From Sipunculus nudus (Eukaryota; Annelida; Sipuncula; Golfingiida; Sipunculidae), in assembly GCA_026874595.1 (NCBI GenBank), contig CM049316.1:27885339-27949338 (forward strand): a stretch of DNA of 64,000 nucleotides, read 5' to 3'. The position numbers and the translations under genes are program-made. This document shows positions 13,720-26,812 of the stretch, one piece after another (the stretch's first letter is position 1; every line of letters begins with the position of its first letter). Under the pieces are notes generated by a model, which did not search any database, was not told where the DNA came from, and worked only from the letters and a program-made list of their open reading frames with translations.

Positions 13720-14070
13720 GGGGTTTCCCATAAAACGCCCTGGATCGATCGCGCAGACAGGCAGAGGTAATTAGCATTCATACTGGCATAAGGAGAGCTA
13801 ATCCGTCAGTGGGGGCCTCATATCCTTAGAACGGTAACTTGAATAACTGACTGGTCTCCCGGAAGATCCGTGTTTGGCGCCTCTTGTCCATCCTATTGTA
13901 CACAGTAGACTGGTCCCTGCATCTTATATAAGCCCTCCATGGACCGTCGGAGAAACCTGCTCATTAACTGAAGGTCAAGCTCTCTCACTTCTGAGGAGAC
14001 ATTTTATACCGCTTTTGCTAAACACCGCTAATATAATTCCTCATTGAAAACTAGTGCTTGACTATGTAAG
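13720..14070 (+). promoter_or_regulatory. GC-richer island with TATA box, candidate promoter
   Basis: This block is non-repetitive within the window and clearly richer in GC than its surroundings. It contains a good TATA box, CTTATATAAG at about 13922-13931. A donor-like GTAAGTAATG lies about 135 bp downstream (near 14065), the arrangement expected for a short first exon. No open frame follows, so if real it would be a non-coding first exon or a lncRNA. This rests on motif reading alone. Confidence 0.2.
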
Positions 14071-17000
14071 TAATGTAATATCCCTGGAATAGCCTAAGCC
14101 TCGGTTTCATCATAGCCGGCCTTGAGGAAGGCCATTTATGTTGTTTTATGCCCGTATATTTGTGTGTACATATATGCGATGATGAAATTTTACACGTGAT
14201 CTTTAATGCAGGGGCGCAGATCTGGGAGCCGACGCCGTATTGCGCCAGCCGCAGCCGTGTATTTTATAAGCAAGCCACCGCCGAAATACTGATAAACTAA
14301 TGATTAAAAGACAGTACAGTAACACTCAACACGAACCCGTCTCCAGCAGATTTCACTGAGCTGCATGGCTTCGCAATGGCAATGCATGATTAATTTTGTG
14401 GAAGTTGTCAGTCATCATGTATGGCCTAACAAAGTTCCCTCAATCCCCTTTTTCAGATCAGTAAACCGGCATATTCTCCGATCGATCAAAGGCGTTTCCC
14501 TGACCCCGGCTGCTGAGAACTGAAGAGAAAAAGTGCCAGAATCTAGATCATTACCAAGTATATTTAGTCAGATAAAAATGCTTCGTCATTTAGAGTTATT
14601 GAGGTCGATGTGCAATATTTTTAAAAATTATATACTCTTCGGTTAACATTCAGGATTAAATGAACGAAAACCAAATGGAAAAGGAGCTGTTATATATATA
14701 CGGAAAAATATGCAGGAATTTTTGGTATCATTGTTTCCAGCCAATTTGAGCCATTTCAGTGTAGATATTACCATGAAACGATGTCAGCTGCCGGCCAACG
14801 CTCATAACTAGGTCATATTATAATCCATGCAACAAATGTCATTCGCGTAAACACCTACGGACAAATGTCATAAAATCCAGGAGCAGAGATTTAACTTTAA
14901 AGAGGGTCTGATTGGTTTGCAATTTGAAGTAAAACGCGAGACCAAATCGGTGTCAAACAGCTACAGACACTGGCTGCTTCAACCACTGACAAACATGTTG
15001 CCGCGTGAACACATCATGGGTCACAAGGATTACGGGGTAATTGAGGCTGACACCTGCGAAAATTCATGACAGAATTCCTATTTCGATTAAGACACGTGAC
15101 AAATTGCGACCGAGAAAGTTCAGCGCAGAAAAAAAACAATGTCGATCTCAGTCTGGACCAAACGAAATCAAGGATTTCATGGTTGTGAGGGTGAGTTGGT
15201 ATGTTCACATTACATCAAGAATAAAATTCACTAAATGAGGTTTAAGTTATTCAATGTTCATGATTATTTTAAATACTCTTTGGCTGGGGGCGATTTGGTA
15301 CGATTATGTCAATTCTCACCCTCCTAAATTGACAGATTATTACCAAATGTTTTGATTGTTTAGAGACACTCGCGGGTGAAGCATATATATCTGGACATTA
15401 TATTTATATATATTGACAAAATTTCCTGCCCTTTCACATAAGATACAGTGATACAATCCAGAAAAGAAAAAAAAGCACATGTATGTCAAGCCATGACACT
15501 TTTAAGTTCCTCACAAGAAAAAGGATTATCCAGTTGATTCATCATGCAAATGAGCGCACGAAAAACAATTGTGCAACGGACACAAAAAAATCTATATATC
15601 TCAATATCTGAATAGAAACCTTCGATTTTCCAAGATGCTTTAGCAATGTTACGTTATATCAGTTGAGATCAAATAATTCATATGTACCCAACGTCTATCA
15701 AAAGTTATGAGGAAAATCATAACAATTTTCCTCTGATCAAATAAGCGCTCAGTTTCACCAAAACACGCTAAATTGTCAGATCTGAAAACACTATGGGAGA
15801 ACCCCCATCCCACACCCAATGTCTATCTTTGTACACGCCTGGCGCGATATTGAATAATATTAATTTCCCCAAAGGGATATTTTTTTTCTGTAGAAGTCAA
15901 ATATTCGTTAAGTTTGTTATCATTTATATTGATGTGTATATAAATATAATTGCATTAGACTTGGACAACATTTCGTCCATTAAATGTTTGCCTTATCGTC
16001 CAGCCGCCGGCTAGCCAGCCACAATGTTGTTAACTCAGCCATCATCATTGTTCTTAGAACTGAGCCGGCTCAGCCGGCTGGCCATCCAGTTTTTTCTATA
16101 GCCAGCAGATTTACTGGTCAACGGCTGAATCCAAGGTCCGCAGAGGCGGATCCAGGAATTATTAAGAGGAGGGGTCAAACCCATGAGAGCGAATGACAAA
16201 ATCCCTCTACTGAATCTAATTTTTATTGGATCAGATAATGATGTAATTTTATGAGTGATCATATAATGAAATTTCAGACACGATCGATTGCTGAAGAAAT
16301 TGTACATGCGATAGTTATAATATGTGATAAAAATTATATATCTGATAAAATGTTACATGCGACCAAATACATACGTGAGTTCATATGATGCAATTAACCC
16401 CACAGACGGCAATATATAGCCCCCACCCCCAACAGAGGATATTATCGAATACCAATCACAGATTAGATGAAATCACATGGCGATTCAAAATATATACTAA
16501 CTCAGTGAATCGCTTCCTGTGTGAGCATCATTGTCCTGCCCCGAAGTGATTTAGTGCAGAGTCACCGGACCACTACACATAAATAACCCGTACTAAAGCT
16601 AGACTTGTAATCAGACTAAATCCACGCCGTGGGAATATAGGCCTAGTAGTGTATGTGCCTTCAATATAAAAGATGTAGAATCTTTGAAACGAACCAAGGA
16701 CAAAAACTTTCAACATCCGACCACAAAATCGGTCTTCGAAAAAGCGTAACAGATTAAGTCAATCAGTGAGTCAGCGAATATTTTTTTAGTTATTTTTAAA
16801 ATTAAATAATAGTTAATTTTCAATTTATTCTAATATCACAGTGGACTCTTATGACATCGGAAAGTAATTTAAAGAAAGATTAAAGTTGCAGCACTGCCGA
16901 AACCCCTTTATTCAAAATCAACCAAAAACGTTATTCAAGTTCATTTAATTTAAAAATTGTTTCTAACCTGGTACAGTGTTTATGCTGATGGTATACAAAT

Positions 17001-17339
17001 TTTTTAGATATTCATTCATTTACACATGATATTTTAACATTTATTCTTTTTTAACTTTTGAATAATACGCTATTTTAAGCATCCGGTAAAAGCTAGCCAC
17101 TTGTTTAGCGGACCAATATTAAACTGCATGAAAATATGCTAAAAGGTTTTTTTTTCTATCATCTGTCTTTCTTGATTTAAAATTAAATTTAAAGTTCCTT
17201 ATAAAAAATTTTTTTTTGTCATATAGTTTATTATAAACTTTCAAACTTTGTCAAAATTTATTTTAAAAAAAATAAAAAAAACAAGGGCATCGCGTTGGCC
17301 ACTAAGTGGTTAAATTTTTCTAGATAATCCGTGACTGAG

Positions 17340-17517
17340 CAGGGCGGATCCAGAGGAGGGTCCTTTAGAGCCACAACAACCTTTTTTTTCGAGTTTTTCA
17401 ACCAATCATTCTGGCATGGATACCCCCTTTCTGGACCCGAGGACCTTTTTTTTAGGTTTTCTTACTAGTCTTTCTTGGTTGGATCCTATCCTTTCCAAAA
17501 TCCTGGATTCGCCCCTG
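17340..17517. mobile_element. Short hAT-like MITE
   Basis: The left end reads CAGGGCGGATCCAG. The right end reads CTGGATTCGCCCCTG, its imperfect inverted complement. CAG-starting ends with a GGATCCAG core are typical of a widespread hAT MITE type. CTGAG flanks both ends, shorter than the 8-bp duplication expected for hAT, so the exact borders are uncertain. No coding capacity. Confidence 0.5.
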
Positions 17518-17608
17518 CTGAGTAGACCTGTGTGTCAAAGCATGAAAAATATTGTCCTTGAAAAGAGAATACTCTGTGTGGTTCATAAACACACACGAGC
17601 ACCGTATA

Positions 17609-17617
17609 CATATATAT

Positions 17618-17666
<49 letters not shown>
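17609..17666. repeat. TA dinucleotide microsatellite
   Basis: An almost pure TA run with one phase slip, directly after a CACACA run. Confidence 0.95.
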
Positions 17667-17668
<2 letters not shown>

Positions 17669-18654
17669 TTGTCCGTGTGACACGTGTCAGATGTATTTCA
17701 ATTAAGTATAAGGTTTTAAAAAAATTAGATATTATGTTCAGGTTTATTCTAAACTAGGAACCGAAAGTAATATTTGTAATTATTTATATATTTCATTTCC
17801 AATATATAAATATTATTCTCTGAACAGTAGGAGGTGATCACATTGACCATTCTCCCCTTGCCAAAAAGCAGTGTGGGAGAGGTATTTATCCTCCCCCCCC
17901 CCCCCCCCCCCCGTATTGACGCCCCGTTTATAATGTTATTGAAAAAAACGGCACCTTTATTTGAGAACTCATTTTTAATTAGATATTTGCTTATTGCTTT
18001 AGAAATTTCAAGTTAAATATCGACTTTCATTAATTTCGTAGCTATCGGCGATATAACAATTCAGTTAAATTGACATCCGAGTTGTTCTGCAAAAATCACC
18101 AGAGTCGCAATTACTCATGACATTGGTACAGAAAAACGGGGCATTCTAATTGGACCGACAAGGTAGGCTCGCCCTTCCGCCATAGGTATTTTCTACTCAA
18201 AACGAAACTCTACCAGCTTGGAATTATGGGAATGGCCGGGACTACTTGTTTCAACTGTCAAACTTAAAAATCAAATGTGTTCAAGGATACACTGTCTGTT
18301 TACATTTCACATAGGCATGCTTACAAAATATTACGCATACCGTGAAGTCCTTACAAAATAAAAGACACATATTTATAATATTTTTCTTGGGAAATAAATT
18401 TTATCTAACATATTTCAACGGACAGCAGTACCCTCTTCACCATATTTATACCTACGCCGCTGGTGTATTAAGAGCCCAAGTGCAATGTATTATTTATGTA
18501 TAGGATTTCTGTACCCATACAACACAATCAGCAAAGCCGAACACTTGTAAGTCCGATCATACGCACTGTGTATCTGATCAGACATTTCGGAAGGCTCTCA
18601 TGCTAAGGGTGCATGGGCTAAACTGTAGCACCATATCGACCCTCTGACATAACG

Positions 18655-19201
18655 ACCAGATTACTGGCTGTCAGAGTGCTTTAACATCTACCTCTGAGGA
18701 ACGCATTAAAGTTAAGGCCACATGAGGATGCAAATATTTTCGTCATTTTTGACAACGCCTCAGGGCCTACAGGTGCACTGTCAATTGACATAAACTAAAC
18801 TAACCGTTAGCATTTTTAGTGTACTTTCTAACAACACCAAACATGAGCGAAAAAAGTTCCGTTTTAATTCAGCATATTGGTAAACCCCTCCGCATGTTTG
18901 TTGAATTTCTGACCGCATGAATACAGTCATGACTGGCACGAGTTACTCGACGCAGCAAACTTGCACCCGATACTCGTTACCACAGAGACGGGGTTTCAGT
19001 TTGGGTTGTGAGTTCACATGTATTCTCTTGCGTTAATGCATTATACGTAGCATAATGTTATGATTATAGGCTGTGTAAAACGATATGAATGTAACACGAT
19101 GGAAGACCACTGCGATGCAATGCTCGATATTGCCTATATTACGACTTAAGTATTCTTACCAGCCCAATTATCACTGCCTACGGAGTCGGGTTGTCACGGC
19201 T
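18655..19201 (+). repeat. ~550-bp interspersed repeat, copy 1
   Basis: This block is collinear with 38891-39441 over about 550 bp in the same orientation. Long shared stretches include TTAGTGTACTTTCTAACAAC, CCCCTCCGCATGTTTGTTGA and GTGAGTTCACATGTATTCTC. There are no long terminal repeats and no coding frame, so the element class is not recognised. The downstream end abuts a 36-bp minisatellite. Confidence 0.75.
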
Positions 19202-19217
19202 AGCTTAACTGCCGATA

Positions 19218-19375
19218 ACTGTCGTCAATCCGGGCGAAACTGCTAATACGTTAACTGTCGTCAATTTGGGAGAACCTGGCGATAAGTCACCTGTCGCCAA
19301 TCAGGGAGAAACTACCGATACGCAAACTGTCGTCAATCTGGGCGAAACTCCCGATACGTCAACTGTCGTCATTCT
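19218..19375. repeat. 36-bp minisatellite, about 4.4 units
   Basis: Units start with ACTGTCGTCAAT at 19218, 19254, 19290, 19326 and 19362 (the last partial), so the period is exactly 36 bp. A partial copy precedes the array. Each unit contains a GGG(C/A)GAAACT core and a GATACG-like tail. The period is a multiple of three, but the units carry stops and no gene is evident. Confidence 0.85.
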
Positions 19376-20689
19376 TTCACCCCCTTAACAGATATGCTTA
19401 ATTATTTTCGAAATAAGGTAAGCGATTGTGCATATGTTTAATCACAACCCACGAAAGCCAATCCAACATTCTTTGTATGAGCAAACACAGCCCACGTATG
19501 TGTGTTTACTATAATAAGAGAGGATGATACTTTAAAAATCCTGATTCGTGTTGTTGTGCTACGTTTATGTTTTGCAGCACAGATCGCGCCAGGTGTAAGC
19601 TTATTTGTATGTTTGTACAGGAGTAAACAAGCTTTTTTCGAACAAAATGTTAGCAAATATTTTAAAAAGAAAACATTATATATTTTTTTGTATAATAAAC
19701 ATACCTGGTATAGGTCCGTTAAACCACAGTATGGTCTATGGGTTTTATTGAACCGGTCACGATGAAATAGTTCCAGTAGTTAAAAAGACGTAGGTTTGAA
19801 TGTTAATGCCGTCTTATCTCCAGGCATCCTGCTTAACTGCTCATCTCTCGTATCGTTTTCATCGTGACCTAAATGAAAAATTTAATATGAGCTATCTGGA
19901 GTTTATTATGCACCAAGACAGTCGCAGCGCGGAGTCTTTGTACGGCCGCCAGGAAGAATGTAGTTTTGTGACCACGACAGTCTGAATACGAATGAACAAT
20001 GCCGGATTGACATATGGGCCAGACGGGCTTCAGCAAGGGTCTCGTGAATTAGAGTCCTCGGCCTCCTGCAAAAAAAATAAAATATTTAAAAAATACCTTG
20101 AATATTTAATTTGTTTGTAACGATAAAGTTAAGGGGCATGCCTAGGTCAGAATAATGTATTAAAGCAAATCCAGAAACAAGGACTCGATGATAGGAGCGC
20201 CATTGGTTTAAAACCTTATTCCAGTTGCTTAGTTATATTAGCAACGACCAGTAATTGCTTTCAAGCCCGCCCTGTGGATATGATATAGTGCTATTACATA
20301 ATAGGAATGTTCTTTCTGAACTTCATTAATGCCATATTTTTTGTGAACATTTTAAATGTTGTCAGTTTCAAATGAATCTGATATATTTTTTATGTAAAAC
20401 AATTGCAACAGCATGCTGCGTTCCAGTCAGTATATACAAAAGAATTTTTTTTTTCTAATGAACGGGGTTTCATTGAAGGTTTGCCTCCAAACGTCTTATA
20501 GTCTCTATAATCCTCCCCTTGCAATACTCAAGCACTGGTAACTACGATGGGCTGGCGACTAAAGTATCGACTCCGAGATGGGACACATAACATGAGTAAA
20601 AGGAACTGACATCAGCCTGAATAATAATAGACAAGGAAAATAAGGATATAGCTTTTATGTTCCATACTTCCGCTCCGGATGTCTCTAAA

Positions 20690-20905
20690 GTTCCCGGATG
20701 TGACACTCTCACTTGTTAACCCGGCCGTTATTGACGTTTCATCCCCGTAATCATTTCATCTCATTAACAGAGGACGCGTTTCACAACCCTCGCAATGTGA
20801 CGTGATCAACATACTCTACAACACTCTTTCCCCATATTTAATCCGCGAAAGTCGTGCCCGGACTTACTACGTGATGACGTCAAGGTGAATTCGTATTCCT
20901 AGCAT
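20690..20905. promoter_or_regulatory. GC-richer island with CRE motif
   Basis: A locally GC-richer, non-repetitive block. It contains the palindromic cAMP-response element TGACGTCA (about 20875-20882), preceded by ACGTGA. No transcript start or gene can be assigned. Confidence 0.2.
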
Positions 20906-23900
20906 GGCTTGCCATCCTTTCTTGTTTGGTCCAAAGAACGCTCGTTCATTCAAAATTAATGTATCACTTATTTTCATGTTCGTGTTTTGGAGCTATTTTT
21001 ACCACCTGAGTCGGCTAGATGACTCAAATTATTATACTACGTTGTTTTATATTAGGATGTACCATTTTTCCTTTAGCCTAGTTTATAACCATCCCACGAT
21101 GAAAGAGTGTCTCTTTCTGTTCCTTTGTAATGTTAGTCAATACTTATTAGACGTGATGTTATTTCTCATTTATAGAAACCCGTGTCTGTTCATGGCCGGA
21201 AAAGATGCTCTTTCCGTGAGAAGGAATGGTATAGTAAAAGAGATTGGCATTTGTTTGCAAGGTTACTCTACCTCTGAATAGACTTCGTGTATAGACTTTA
21301 GTATTTTAATATATCATTCAGCTGCCTCAATGGCCTCAATTTTGGCCTCGAAAGAAACTCAGAAATTCACTTTAATGTCTTAACGATAGGTTATGACTCC
21401 TGGATTATTCCTATAACCCTGTGCAAATAATACCTGAAATCCAGAAGGCTTATAATATCACATCACTCTTAACGTATGGTTTCCTTCCTTCTTACCCAAT
21501 AGACAGTGCCTCCAACAGGCCATGGACCTATCCTTAAAAAAAAGAAATATGTCCCCACCTTTACCTTTTTTTCAATAATACGCTTTGTGCGTAAAAACAC
21601 ATGTTGTTAGCTTCAGAAGCATTAAACGGGGACTTTCCATACGTTTGATTATATCATTTCAGTTTAATATCCGTATATAATTAACAACTTGGCGATTCCA
21701 CACCAGAGGGCAGCATCTGTGACATTTCCCTCTGATTCATCATTTTAGTCGGGTGTACAGACGGACGGAAATGTTGCAGCATGTAAGTCTAATCAATTTT
21801 TTTCTCTACCTCAGAACTTCTCTTCGCAAGGTTTCCAATAGACCTTTGATAGTCAAGAGATAGAATATCGAGAGGCTGACGGACATGAAGACAGTCAAAC
21901 AGACATAAGAAAAAAAAACCGTTGCTGTGATAATGGCAATACTTTTGTGCACGATAATTTCTTTTCAGTACCAGCTGGTATGCAAATTATTTAGATGTTT
22001 AGTTGTCATTTTGTCATTTAAATGGTAGCTTGAATCACACTTTTAGGTCTAAATACTGAAATATTTACGTTTGTAATAATTCCCAATGTTTGATGATATT
22101 CAAAGGAATTATCCCTTGTGGGTGTCTAACTCACACATTAAACTTCAATGAATAAACACGACTGGGCGCAGCGATGGAGACGCTATCTCTCTGTGAATAA
22201 CAATGAAGACATTTAAGATACCTCAACTAAAGAAACAACTTTCATGAAAACTATATATTCCATTTAATTTCATAAAAACATAATTTTTAAGCAAGGATGT
22301 ATTCAAACATGTTTTTTGATCATCGTAAATTAGCTTTCACCTGACACGTTGGTTAGTAACAGTAACGTTAATTCAGTCATGGAAAATCTCAAATATGCGA
22401 AAGTTTAATTGAGTAGCAGCTCTCCTGACTTGGTGTATAAACTATTGCATATTTAGGCCGATTTACACTTGTACTGTTACATAGAGTTATTAAGAGTTTG
22501 TTCTTTTGCCATTATTTTGTCCGAAAATATTCACAGGTCAGTCAGACTGGTTCCCGCCCATATTCCACATATCACATTCCTGGACAAACCAATAACAGAA
22601 TTCCATAAATAGAGGACACATCAACACTGTCCAGAAATACGTACAAGCTTTAGTTGTCATAGATCTTGAGAAACTATATAGGTGACTACTGGGCTGATCA
22701 GGTCGAATGATTATCTCGTAATTAACTCGTGATTACGATATTGAACATGTTTCTTGAATATTAAATATATCCGTTCGGAATATGCACCTACATCTATTTA
22801 AAGGAATGTCTATTTTTTTTGGAGAGAGATGTAATTATATTATTTTTTTTATAAGAACAGTCACTGGTTCCGGTTCTGCCCTTGAGCCACAGAAGTCATT
22901 GATTCTGTTCTTGTTTTCAGACGTGTGCCAGCTCCATAAAGAATATATACGCGTTCTTTTTATCGCCAAAGACATCTTAACCGTTCAGTTATGTAATAGA
23001 GAAGGCGACACTGCTGACCGTGACTTTAAACATTAAGCTTAAAAACACATTCTCTTGGGGACCGAGACATGCTGAAGACCTCTAATATCTTTTAGATAAG
23101 TTGAGTCAAAGGCAGCGACGCGCTTATCCCGCTTCCGGGACCTCTCCTATAAACCTCTCCCGTTCTACATCAAAACGTATTCTTAGTTATAGTCCAGAGC
23201 CTTCCATTTATTCATGTTAACTGATAGGGGACAGCAAAGATATCCTTTTATATATGTTGTATCCATGGAAACCAGGTAATTGGCTGAAGCATGTTTAACC
23301 TAGTGTCAAGTTATAGATTTTGCTATGTTGTATAGTTAAGGTAAGATTGTAAACACTAAGCAAGTCCAATTTCCATACCGTTCACGGCGTTATATATTAT
23401 ACAATATGGTCAGCTTGGCGAACCAATGGGGGGCATGAATCTTAGACGCACCCAGGCCAACCTAGGACGGCTCTCCAGAAAGCCAATTACCTTATGACGT
23501 ACCCTGGAACTTTGTCATCATAAATACAACAGAAAATGGCAATGTCTGTTGCACTTCTATATCAAGGAGAGGCTGGTCTTACATATGTAGCAGGGAGGTC
23601 TTTACTTAATGGTCGACCCATGTTATATCGATCATAGAACAAGGGAAGGAGGTGCTTCAAGAAAGTACGGCTTACCCTTTATATTAACTTATCTATTTTT
23701 TTACATGGCCACCTTTGCACCTCGAAATAATTTGTGAGACACAAGTTATGACAAAATACTCTATATTTTTTTGTTTTTGATTTTTCTCTAAAATACTTCT
23801 AACTACGATAAAACTGAAATTTAAAATTTTTATTCTGTAAAAAAAATAAAAATTTAAATTTCAACAATTGAAACATTCAGTAGAGGAATAAAAAACAGGT

Positions 23901-24393
23901 TTGAGATATTGTTATGTAGTTTAATTTTAGTCCATTAAAAAGTGGCTTACTGCGTACTTAAAATAGCGTACCTGTTAAAAAAATATATATATATTTCGAT
24001 AAAATAAAAAATGTGGAAATGAATGAAAGATCAAAACATTTTTACCGTCAGAAAGATTCAAAACTTTAACAAAAACATACCACCTTTGATGGTATTAATA
24101 AATATAATAAATATTTAATAAATATTAAAATATTTCCCTTTTGATAATGATATTTCAGTTAAGATTACATCATATTATTTTATTTAATGCGCGATATTAC
24201 AAAATTTAGCAAAAATTAACTCATAAATGGCCACAACTTTCTTTAAACATTTGCCTAGAGTTATGAAACTGTCTGTTTATAGGGACTGGCCCGTTCACCT
24301 ATAGGTAAAAATATTAATTATGTCATATTTATTAGAGTGAACCTTGAGTGAGAATGTGACCGTATGTCTCCGTTTCCCTCAACTAATTATATA

Positions 24394-24398
<5 letters not shown>

Positions 24399-24432
<34 letters not shown>

Positions 24433-24440
24433 TATACATA
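24399..24440. repeat. TA microsatellite
   Basis: A run of TA units degenerating into ATACATATATAC. Confidence 0.9.
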
Positions 24441-25857
24441 GATATTTATACATATAAATATATGCATATGTCAACGGCAAAAGGTGTTTTCTTTTGCAAA
24501 ATTCAATATATTACAACTTTCAAGAGGTATTCACATGGAGGTTAGTCTGAATTAAAGAGTTTAACAATAAATATTTTCAGCAATTTTTAACCTGTCCCGC
24601 TGTTGGAGGGTTTAGCACACATACACTTTGGGTTATCATGCCTACAAACATGTAATTATTATATCATGGTTGTTAGAAATGTATTCTATTAACTTTATCA
24701 AAACATATGAAGTGGGTGGGTTTTAATTCTGTGGGGATATTATACTAAATTACTAATATATATCGTGGCATGTCATTATTATAATTGTGCATGTGTAATA
24801 GCAAAAGCTTGTTGCATCTCCGTGGCAAGAAGTGGATTGTAAAACTGTGTAAACTCATCACATATGTATATTTTCAAATGGGTTCTATGGTTTGTTTTTA
24901 GGAGAAAGGAGAAACCAACCGAGGAATAAATTATAATTACACTCAACAGACAGGCTTGCTGTTTTTAATGCAAAACAATGACTTTTATTCTGTTATATGT
25001 TTGTGTGTATAACAAAGAAATAAACACTTGTGTATTAGGATATGAGAATAAATCAGTTTCATACCGACGTTTTCACATTGCACAGAATAAGGTATCTAAC
25101 AATGTCTTCATTATTAGTTACAGTTGAGCAAAAATATGAGTCCATCGATCATTCAGTCAAAACAAGAGATATATAAAACATCTGAATCGTTCATAGTTTG
25201 AATACTAGATGGCGCGGAGAAGCAGAAGCGGTATTACCGCAAATAAGAAAAACTAATCATGTTCAATGGTTACCTTTATGCCTTATACATCTCTTTCATA
25301 TGGCATTTTCAAATATTTTTAAATGTTTAAGTTTATTTTGAGTATTTTTACCATTTGAAATTTTTCTAATCGGTTAAACTTGAATATTTTAATGTGCTCA
25401 AACGGACTATAAATGAAAAATAAAGTCGGAAAAACCGTTTATTCTATTTGTCTTATATAGAAAGACAGAAAATTATAACTAGCCACGTTATTGTTTCTAA
25501 AGTAATTTGATTACTTTTTTTCAATTAAGTATGAGTGAAACCCCGTGCGTAATTTTCTATACAAATTAGACGAATTATATAATTACAAAGGTGAAGCTTA
25601 ATTCTTGAGTTCAGTTCGTATACCTGAACGAAATTTGATCAGTTCAGGTAAATTCAGTACTTTTGGCAGAATTCTGTTTTCAAACGTAATTTCCTTGAAG
25701 ATGGCCAGATGGCAGCACCCATTTATTCCTTGCTCATATGAAAAACAAGCCACATGCAGTTCACTCGCAGTGACACGCACACAGGCACCTATACACACGC
25801 GGAAAAAATACAGTTTTTTTGCCGTATTTTAACCCATGGTTTCATTTTATTTCTAAA

Positions 25858-25966
25858 TAATGATAATAATAATAATAATAATAATATCAAAAATAATAAT
25901 AAGTAATAATAATAAATAATAATAAGTAATAATAATAAATAATAATAATAATCATCATCATCATCT
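25858..25966. repeat. AAT/ATC trinucleotide microsatellite
   Basis: Imperfect AAT units, ending in a short ATC run. Confidence 0.95.
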
Positions 25967-26070
25967 ACTATTTTTTTGCTTATCTCTTTTAAACTCATTA
26001 CCATATTAGTACTACTACAGCCCGTATAAGGAATGGTAGTTTTTATATTTTTTTCATTCGCTTGTTTATA

Positions 26071-26079
26071 ATAACGATG

Positions 26080-26125
<46 letters not shown>

Positions 26126-26242
26126 TAATAATTATGATTATGATGATGAGAATAATAATGATAATAAAAAATAATAATAATGATAATAATATTTATTATT
26201 ATTGGTAAATATTAATAAATAATAATAATAATAATAATAATA
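26071..26242. repeat. AAT trinucleotide microsatellite
   Basis: A long AAT run with interruptions, about 100 bp from the previous array. Probably one expanded simple-sequence region. Confidence 0.95.
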
Positions 26243-26812
26243 AAAAGGCTTTATATTATTAGCTTCATTTAATTTGACATCTATGTACACATGCAATACG
26301 AAGTCAACACAAGTGAAGCGTATGATTATTTTAGCGCATGCGTACAAACAGGCCGTAAAGAAAAAATACACGAGACCAATATTTCTCTGACAGCAAGTTG
26401 AAAGGTCAAGGCTGAACAGTCAGGTGTTTATCTCTGCACGAGAGGATTGAGAAATCTAACAAACGAAGTGTCTGTTAAAGATCGGAGAAACAGTTCGTCA
26501 CGCGTCATAGCAGAGGTATCAGTTTATTTGTTATATGTTGGAAATATGTTTAAAATATTGAAAAGTAAATTCCGAAAATCCACTTGACAAGTGACTTTGG
26601 AAACTTGAAACTGAATTTCATGACACCAAACTCGGCTGATGAGAGTAAATTCTAGAACAGCAGCTGGATAAGTGATTAACAATGAAAAGAGCTGCAGTGT
26701 ACTCCACAGCTTGAAAGGTCTTAGATCAGTGGACTGACGGTACAGCTGTCCCCTTGACTAAATAACTTCAATAAGGCCTGTGTCCCATACATCTTGGGGA
26801 GCCACTATAGAA

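Larger units (their letters stand above)
14100..18650. other. Gene-free stretch with scattered mobile-element ends
   Basis: No supported coding region. Contents include a hAT-type end at about 16138 (GGCGGATCCAGG), a short hAT-like inverted-repeat element at 17340-17517, a TA microsatellite and a poly-C tract at about 17892-17912. The poly-C tract is followed by TATTGACGCCCC, a combination also seen at 8460-8486. Confidence 0.5.
19400..26789. other. Gene-free AT-rich stretch
   Basis: I find no coding region with recognisable motifs. A 125-codon frame at 20904-21281 is AT-rich and hydrophobic and is not supported as a gene. Microsatellites lie at 24399-24440 (TA), 25858-25966 and 26071-26242 (AAT). 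A GC-richer island at about 20690-20905 carries a consensus CRE. Confidence 0.45.

Noticed and set aside
19218-19375. CRISPR-like array
   Set aside because: The 36-bp units are contiguous with no unique spacers, and the surrounding DNA is eukaryotic; it is a minisatellite.
20904-21281. 125-codon frame, hydrophobic
   Set aside because: AT-driven composition rich in F, Y, L and S, no recognisable motif or splice context; probably chance.
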